NCBI RefSeq assembly: GCF_902459695.1 | Contig: NZ_CABPRZ010000028.1 | Coordinates: 1-64,000, forward strand | DNA: 64,000 bases | Reading direction: 5' to 3' | Source: Pandoraea terrae | GTDB taxonomy: Bacteria; Pseudomonadota; Gammaproteobacteria; Burkholderiales; Burkholderiaceae | In this document: piece after piece, positions 59,596-64,000 of the stretch | Layout: every line of letters begins with the position of its first letter | How positions within the stretch are numbered: position 1 is the first letter of the stretch | Notes under the pieces: generated by a model | What the model saw: the letters and a program-made list of their open reading frames with translations, nothing else | What the model was told of the DNA's origin: nothing | Databases searched by the model: none | Position numbers and translations under genes: made by a program

Positions 59596-60918
59596 ATGAA
59601 ACTCGACATCCGCAAACTCGATTCCACGGCTGACGGCTTTGCCGCCCGGCTGAACGACGTGCTGGCGTTCGAGGCCAGCGAAGACGCGGCCATCGACCGC
59701 GCCGCCGCCGAGATCCTCGCCGACGTGAAAGCCCGCGGTGACGCCGCCGTGCTTGAATACACCCATCGTTTCGACCGCCTGAGCGCCACCCGCATGGATG
59801 CGCTGGAGCTGCCCGCGAGCGCGCTCGAAGCGGCGCTCGATGGACTGGAACCCAAGCGCCGCGCGGCGCTCGAAGCCGCCGCCGCGCGCGTGCGCGCCTA
59901 CCACGAGAAGCAGCGCATCGAATGCGGCACGCATAGCTGGCAGTACGCCGAAGCCGACGGCACGGTGCTCGGCCAGAAGGTCACGCCGCTCGACCGCGTC
60001 GGCATTTACGTGCCGGGCGGCAAGGCCGCGTATCCGTCGTCCGTGCTGATGAACGCGATTCCGGCCCGCGTAGCCGGCGTCAAGGAAATCATCATGGTCG
60101 TGCCGACGCCGGACAGCGTGCAGAACCCGCTCGTCCTGGCCGCCGCGCACATTGCGGGCGTCGACCGTGTCTTCACGATCGGCGGTGCACAGGCTGTCGG
60201 CGCCCTGGCCTACGGCACGCAAACCGTGCCTGCCGTGGACAAAATCGTCGGTCCGGGCAATGCATTCGTCGCTGCCGCCAAGCGCCGCGTATTCGGCACC
60301 GTCGGCATCGACATGATCGCGGGGCCGTCGGAAATCCTCGTGATCTGCGACGGTACGACCGACGCCGACTGGGTGGCGATGGACCTGTTTTCGCAAGCCG
60401 AACACGACGAACTCGCGCAATCGATCCTGTTGTCGCCGGACGCCGCCTTCATCGAGAAGGTGCACGCGTCGCTGGAGCGCCAGATCGGGGACATGCCTCG
60501 CCGCGATGTTATCGCGGCATCGCTGCAGGGCCGTGGCGCACTGATCAAGGTGCGCGACATGGCCGAAGCGTGCGATATCGCCAACCAGATCGCGCCGGAG
60601 CATCTCGAAATTTCCGCGACCGATGCGCAGCAATGGGCGGACAAGATCCGTCACGCGGGGGCGATGTTCCTGGGACGTTTCACGAGCGAAAGCCTCGGCG
60701 ACTACTGCGCCGGACCGAACCACGTGCTGCCGACGTCGCGCACGGCCCGGTTCTCGTCGCCACTGGGCGTGTACGACTTCATCAAGCGTTCCAGCATGAT
60801 CGAAGTGAGCGAGCAGGGCGCACAGATGCTCGGCGAGATCGCTGCCGAGCTCGCGTACGGCGAAGGCTTGCAGGCGCATGCCAGGAGCGCCGAATACCGC
60901 TTGCGCGGGAGGTCCTGA
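59596..60918 (+). CDS. hisD: Histidinol dehydrogenase
   Basis: HisD oxidises histidinol to histidine in two NAD-linked steps with a zinc ion. The 440-aa protein includes [20 protein letters not shown], the zinc and catalytic region [12 protein letters not shown], and the C-terminal [12 protein letters not shown]. The ATG is 10 bases downstream of the hisG stop. Length is typical. Confidence 0.97.
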   Translation: MKLDIRKLDSTADGFAARLNDVLAFEASEDAAIDRAAAEILADVKARGDAAVLEYTHRFDRLSATRMDALELPASALEAALDGLEPKRRAALEAAAARVRAYHEKQRIECGTHSWQYAEADGTVLGQKVTPLDRVGIYVPGGKAAYPSSVLMNAIPARVAGVKEIIMVVPTPDSVQNPLVLAAAHIAGVDRVFTIGGAQAVGALAYGTQTVPAVDKIVGPGNAFVAAAKRRVFGTVGIDMIAGPSEILVICDGTTDADWVAMDLFSQAEHDELAQSILLSPDAAFIEKVHASLERQIGDMPRRDVIAASLQGRGALIKVRDMAEACDIANQIAPEHLEISATDAQQWADKIRHAGAMFLGRFTSESLGDYCAGPNHVLPTSRTARFSSPLGVYDFIKRSSMIEVSEQGAQMLGEIAAELAYGEGLQAHARSAEYRLRGRS

Positions 60919-60989
60919 GAGGGATGCCGGAATGCCCTCCGGCACCCGGCCGCCATTCCGATTTTCTGACCGAGCGAAGTGATTCCGAC

Positions 60990-62054
60990 ATGTCTGTCGC
61001 GCGTGTGATTCGTCCTGACGTGCTCGCCATGAGCGCCTATCCCGTGCCTGACGACACGGGCTTCATCAAGCTGGATGCGATGGAGAATCCCTACGGCTTG
61101 CCCGATGCCCTGCGCGAAGCGCTCGGCCGGCGGCTGGCCGACGTGGCGCTGAACCGCTATCCGGCGCCGCGCCCCAAGGGGCTGCTCGACACGCTCGCGC
61201 GGGTCATGGGCGTGCCGGCCGGCGCATCGCTATTGCTCGGCAACGGTTCCGACGAGATCATCAGCATGATTTCGGTGGCCTGCGCCCGGCCTGGCGCCAA
61301 GGTTCTCGCGCCGACGCCCGGGTTCGTCATGTATGAAGTGTCGGCGCGGCTGGCGGGGCTGGATTTTGTCGGCGTGCCGCTGCAGGCCGATTTCACGCTC
61401 GATATGCCGGGCATGCTGAACGCGATCGCGGCGCACCGCCCGTCGGTCATTTATCTGGCGTATCCGAACAATCCGACCGGCAATCTTTTCGAGGATGCGC
61501 AGATCGAGACGCTGATCCGCACGGCGGGCGATGCCCTCGTGGTCGTCGACGAGGCGTATCAGCCCTTCGCGCGCAAGACCTGGATGGGCCGTGTGCCCGA
61601 ATTTCCGAACCTGATCGTGATGCGCACGGTCTCCAAGCTCGGTCTGGCGGGCATTCGGCTCGGCTACGCGGCGGGAAGCGCTGCGTGGATGAACGAACTG
61701 GACAAGGTCCGCCCGCCGTACAACATCAATGTGCTGACGCAGGCGTGCGCCGAATTCCTGCTCGATCACGTCGATGTCCTCGACGCGCAGGCCGCTCAGT
61801 TGCGGGCCGCGCGCACGACGCTGGCGGCGGCCGTGGCGGCGCTGCCGGGCGTGACGGTCTATCCGAGCGACGCGAATTTCCTGCTTGTGCGGGTGCCCGA
61901 CGGCGCCAAAACCCATGCCGGCCTGCTGGCGCGCAAGGTTTTGGTCAAAAACGTGGGTAAAATGCACGTATTGCTGGCCAATTGCCTTCGGCTGACGGTC
62001 GGCACCCCCACAGAGAACGCGGCGCTGGTCGAAGCACTGGCCGCCGCACTCTAA
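60990..62054 (+). CDS. hisC: Histidinol-phosphate aminotransferase
   Basis: HisC transaminates imidazole acetol phosphate with glutamate. The 354-aa protein is a fold-type I PLP enzyme with the lysine in [16 protein letters not shown] (K216), and [10 protein letters not shown] and DEAYQPFA binding segments. ATG 60990 follows a 71-base gap after hisD; the frame is open upstream inside hisD but [20 protein letters not shown] is the family-like start. Confidence 0.95.
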   Translation: MSVARVIRPDVLAMSAYPVPDDTGFIKLDAMENPYGLPDALREALGRRLADVALNRYPAPRPKGLLDTLARVMGVPAGASLLLGNGSDEIISMISVACARPGAKVLAPTPGFVMYEVSARLAGLDFVGVPLQADFTLDMPGMLNAIAAHRPSVIYLAYPNNPTGNLFEDAQIETLIRTAGDALVVVDEAYQPFARKTWMGRVPEFPNLIVMRTVSKLGLAGIRLGYAAGSAAWMNELDKVRPPYNINVLTQACAEFLLDHVDVLDAQAAQLRAARTTLAAAVAALPGVTVYPSDANFLLVRVPDGAKTHAGLLARKVLVKNVGKMHVLLANCLRLTVGTPTENAALVEALAAAL

Positions 62055-62078
62055 ACGATATCGAAGAGAATAGTCACC

Positions 62079-62666
62079 ATGCGCATTGCGGAAGTCGTTC
62101 GCGATACCAGCGAAACGCAAATTCGCGTCAAGATTGACCTGGACGGCACCGGCCGCAAGCAACTCGACACCGGCGTGCCGTTCCTGGACCACATGCTCGA
62201 TCAGATCGCGCGTCATGGCCTGATCGACATGGAAGTCACCGCGAAGGGCGATACGCATATCGACGACCACCACACGGTGGAGGACGTCGGCATCACGCTC
62301 GGCATGGCGGTCGCGAAGGCGGTCGGCGACAAGAAGGGCCTCGTGCGCTACGGCCACAGCTATGTGCCGCTCGACGAAGCCCTGTCGCGCGTCGTCATCG
62401 ATTTTTCCGGCCGTCCGGGCCTCGAATTCCACGTGCCATTCACGCGTGCCCGCGTCGGCACGTTCGACGTTGACCTGCTCATCGAATTCTTCCGCGGCTT
62501 CGTCAATCATGCCGGCATCACGCTGCACGTCGACAACCTGCGCGGCCTCAATGCGCACCACCAGTGCGAAACGGTGTTCAAGGCGTTTGGCCGGGCACTG
62601 CGCATGGCGGTCGAAATCGATCCGCGTGCGGCAGGCGTTGTGCCGTCGACCAAGGGAAGCCTCTGA
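62079..62666 (+). CDS. hisB: Imidazoleglycerol-phosphate dehydratase
   Basis: HisB dehydrates imidazoleglycerol phosphate using manganese. The 195-aa protein is the monofunctional form with the two metal motifs [10 protein letters not shown] and [19 protein letters not shown]. The phosphatase domain of the E. coli fusion is absent. It lies 24 bases after hisC and 45 bases before a MarC family gene. Confidence 0.97.
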   Translation: MRIAEVVRDTSETQIRVKIDLDGTGRKQLDTGVPFLDHMLDQIARHGLIDMEVTAKGDTHIDDHHTVEDVGITLGMAVAKAVGDKKGLVRYGHSYVPLDEALSRVVIDFSGRPGLEFHVPFTRARVGTFDVDLLIEFFRGFVNHAGITLHVDNLRGLNAHHQCETVFKAFGRALRMAVEIDPRAAGVVPSTKGSL

Positions 62667-62711
62667 TCACCCGATCGCAAGCCCTCGTGATGCAGTCCGC
62701 GTGAGACGACC

Positions 62712-63338
62712 GTGACCCTGGACGCCTTCAAGTTTTTCATTTCGCTGCTGGCGTTGATCAACCCGCTCGGTGCGATCCCGCTGTTCATCAGTCTGACGGA
62801 TCAACAGACGCCGGTGGAGAAGCGGCATACGATCAAGATCGCCGCGATCTCGGTGGCGCTGGTGGTGGCGATTTCGGGCCTGTTCGGCGAGTCCATCATC
62901 CGCTTCTTCGGCATTTCGATCGCGTCGCTCGAGGTTGGTGGCGGCATCATCATGCTGTTGATGGCCGTGAACATGCTGAACGCCCAGGTCGGCAACACGC
63001 GGGCGACACGGGAAGAGCAGCACGAAGCGGAAGCGCGGCCCAATATCGCCGTGGTGCCGCTCGCGATCCCGCTGTTGACGGGGCCGGGCACGATCAGCAC
63101 GGTCATCATTTACTCCGGCCGCGCGCAGCACTGGACGCAGGTGGCGTCGCTGGTGGCCATCGGCGCCGCGCTGGGTGCGGTATGCTGGCTGGCATTGCGC
63201 CTGGCCGGGCGTATCGAAGGCTGGCTGGGCCGCACGGGCATCAACATCGGCACGCGCCTGATGGGGCTGATCCTGTCGGCGCTGGCCGTGGAATTCATTG
63301 TCGATGGTTTGAAAATATTGCTGCCGAGTTTGAAATGA
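62712..63338 (+). CDS. MarC family membrane protein
   Basis: This 208-aa inner membrane protein has six hydrophobic segments and the family blocks [15 protein letters not shown] and [17 protein letters not shown]. MarC proteins have no proven function; a link to multiple antibiotic resistance in E. coli was withdrawn. The start is GTG 62712. It lies inside the his operon, with its stop overlapping the hisH start, an arrangement seen in Burkholderiaceae. Confidence 0.92.
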   Translation: MTLDAFKFFISLLALINPLGAIPLFISLTDQQTPVEKRHTIKIAAISVALVVAISGLFGESIIRFFGISIASLEVGGGIIMLLMAVNMLNAQVGNTRATREEQHEAEARPNIAVVPLAIPLLTGPGTISTVIIYSGRAQHWTQVASLVAIGAALGAVCWLALRLAGRIEGWLGRTGINIGTRLMGLILSALAVEFIVDGLKILLPSLK

Positions 63339-63973
63339 CGAAGATTGCGATTGTCGATTACGGGATGGGCAACCTGCGCTCGGTTTATCAGGCGCTGCGC
63401 GCCGCCGCGCCGGAAGCCGACGTGAGCATCAGCAGTGAAGCCGCCGAGATCCGTGCCGCTGACCGTGTGGTGCTGCCGGGCCAAGGCGCAATGCGCGACT
63501 GCATGGGGTGCCTTAATGCCTCTGGCTTGCGCGATGCGGTCGTCGAGGCGGCTGCGGCCAAGCCCATGCTGGGCGTGTGCGTGGGCGAACAGATGCTGTT
63601 CGACATCAGCGAAGAGGGCAACACGCCGGCGCTGGGCCTGATGCCGGGCCGCGTGGTGCGTTTCGACCTCGATGGCCAGTTGCAGGACGACGGTTCCCGC
63701 TTCAAGGTGCCGCAAATGGGTTGGAACCGTGTGCGCCAGACGATCAGCCACCCGCTCTGGGCGGGCATTCCGGACGAGGCGTACTTCTATTTCGTGCACA
63801 GTTATTACGTCGTGCCGGCGAATCCGGCATTGACCGCGGGCGAGACGACCTATGGCGTGCCCTTTACCTGCGCGGTGGCGCGGGATAATATCTTCGCGAC
63901 ACAGTTTCACCCTGAGAAGAGCGCGGCGTTCGGCCTCGCGCTCTACCGCAATTTCGTGCACTGGAATCCCTGA
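63335..63973 (+). CDS. hisH: Imidazole glycerol phosphate synthase, glutaminase subunit
   Basis: HisH releases ammonia from glutamine for HisF. The 212-aa protein has the catalytic triad C82 in [11 protein letters not shown] and H192 with E194 in [10 protein letters not shown]. The nucleophile elbow reads CVGEQ instead of the more common CLGMQ, a mild variation. ATG 63335 overlaps the marC stop by 4 bases. hisA would be expected just beyond the window; the last 27 bases hold no complete feature. Confidence 0.96.
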   Translation: MTKIAIVDYGMGNLRSVYQALRAAAPEADVSISSEAAEIRAADRVVLPGQGAMRDCMGCLNASGLRDAVVEAAAAKPMLGVCVGEQMLFDISEEGNTPALGLMPGRVVRFDLDGQLQDDGSRFKVPQMGWNRVRQTISHPLWAGIPDEAYFYFVHSYYVVPANPALTAGETTYGVPFTCAVARDNIFATQFHPEKSAAFGLALYRNFVHWNP

Positions 63974-64000
63974 CCCGAGCGCCCGCGCGGCGTGTCAATG

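Overview
The window is a 64 kb stretch of a high-GC chromosome with an almost gap-free housekeeping gene set. Gene order and protein style point to a betaproteobacterium of the family Burkholderiaceae (Burkholderia/Pandoraea-like). The pointers are infA and rpmJ between secY and rpsM, System II (ResB/CcsB) cytochrome c maturation, mlaA inside the mla operon, an order mla-ibaG-murA-hisGDCB-marC-hisH, and a TPP riboswitch in front of thiOSGE. The genus is an inference; no rRNA is present to confirm it.

Layout. 1-14804: the end of tuf, then the S10, spc and alpha ribosomal protein operons with secY, infA and rpoA, all on the + strand. Several promoters and hairpins subdivide this block. 14927-17225: cutA-dsbD (+). 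17303-19303: hemB and engB (-). 19556-23678: cytochrome c4 and the ResB/CcsB haem-handling pair (+). 23753-25316: lysA and lptM (-), with cyaY divergent (+). 25782-28181: mrcA (-). 28412-33215: a pilM-pilN pair followed by one uninterrupted 1043-codon reading frame that joins PilO-, PilP-, PilQ- and shikimate kinase-like segments. 33284-35516: aroB and dgt. 35617-37479: two OmpW-family porins (-). 37676-38377: a RAYT-type transposase with REP-like repeats beyond it. 38777-45074: gltB-gltD. 45280-46986: an SbmA/BacA-like ABC exporter/importer (-). 47262-50911: promoter, TPP riboswitch and thiOSGE. 51234-55330: mlaFEDACB. 55585-57281: a YadGH-type ABC transporter. 57299-63973: ibaG, murA, hisG, hisD, hisC, hisB, marC and hisH, which continues beyond the window.

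Functional themes: translation and secretion machinery; periplasmic redox and cytochrome maturation (dsbD, cytochrome c4, resB, ccsB); cell envelope (mrcA, murA, mla lipid transport, lptM, OmpW porins); central biosynthesis (haem, lysine, shikimate, glutamate, thiamine, histidine).

The most unusual object is the fused PilO-PilP-secretin-AroK reading frame. It sits in the usual mrcA-pilMNOPQ-aroK-aroB place, but its pieces are reduced (no lipobox for PilP, no signal peptide or AMIN domains for the secretin), and PilM has a degenerate phosphate motif. Other regulatory points of interest are a promoter buried in a terminator stem before rplN, a promoter-hairpin pair before rplC, a terminator-promoter switch before rpoA, and a perfect palindrome inside the putative promoter of the SbmA-like transporter. 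I saw no tRNA, rRNA, CRISPR array, prophage or conventional insertion sequence.
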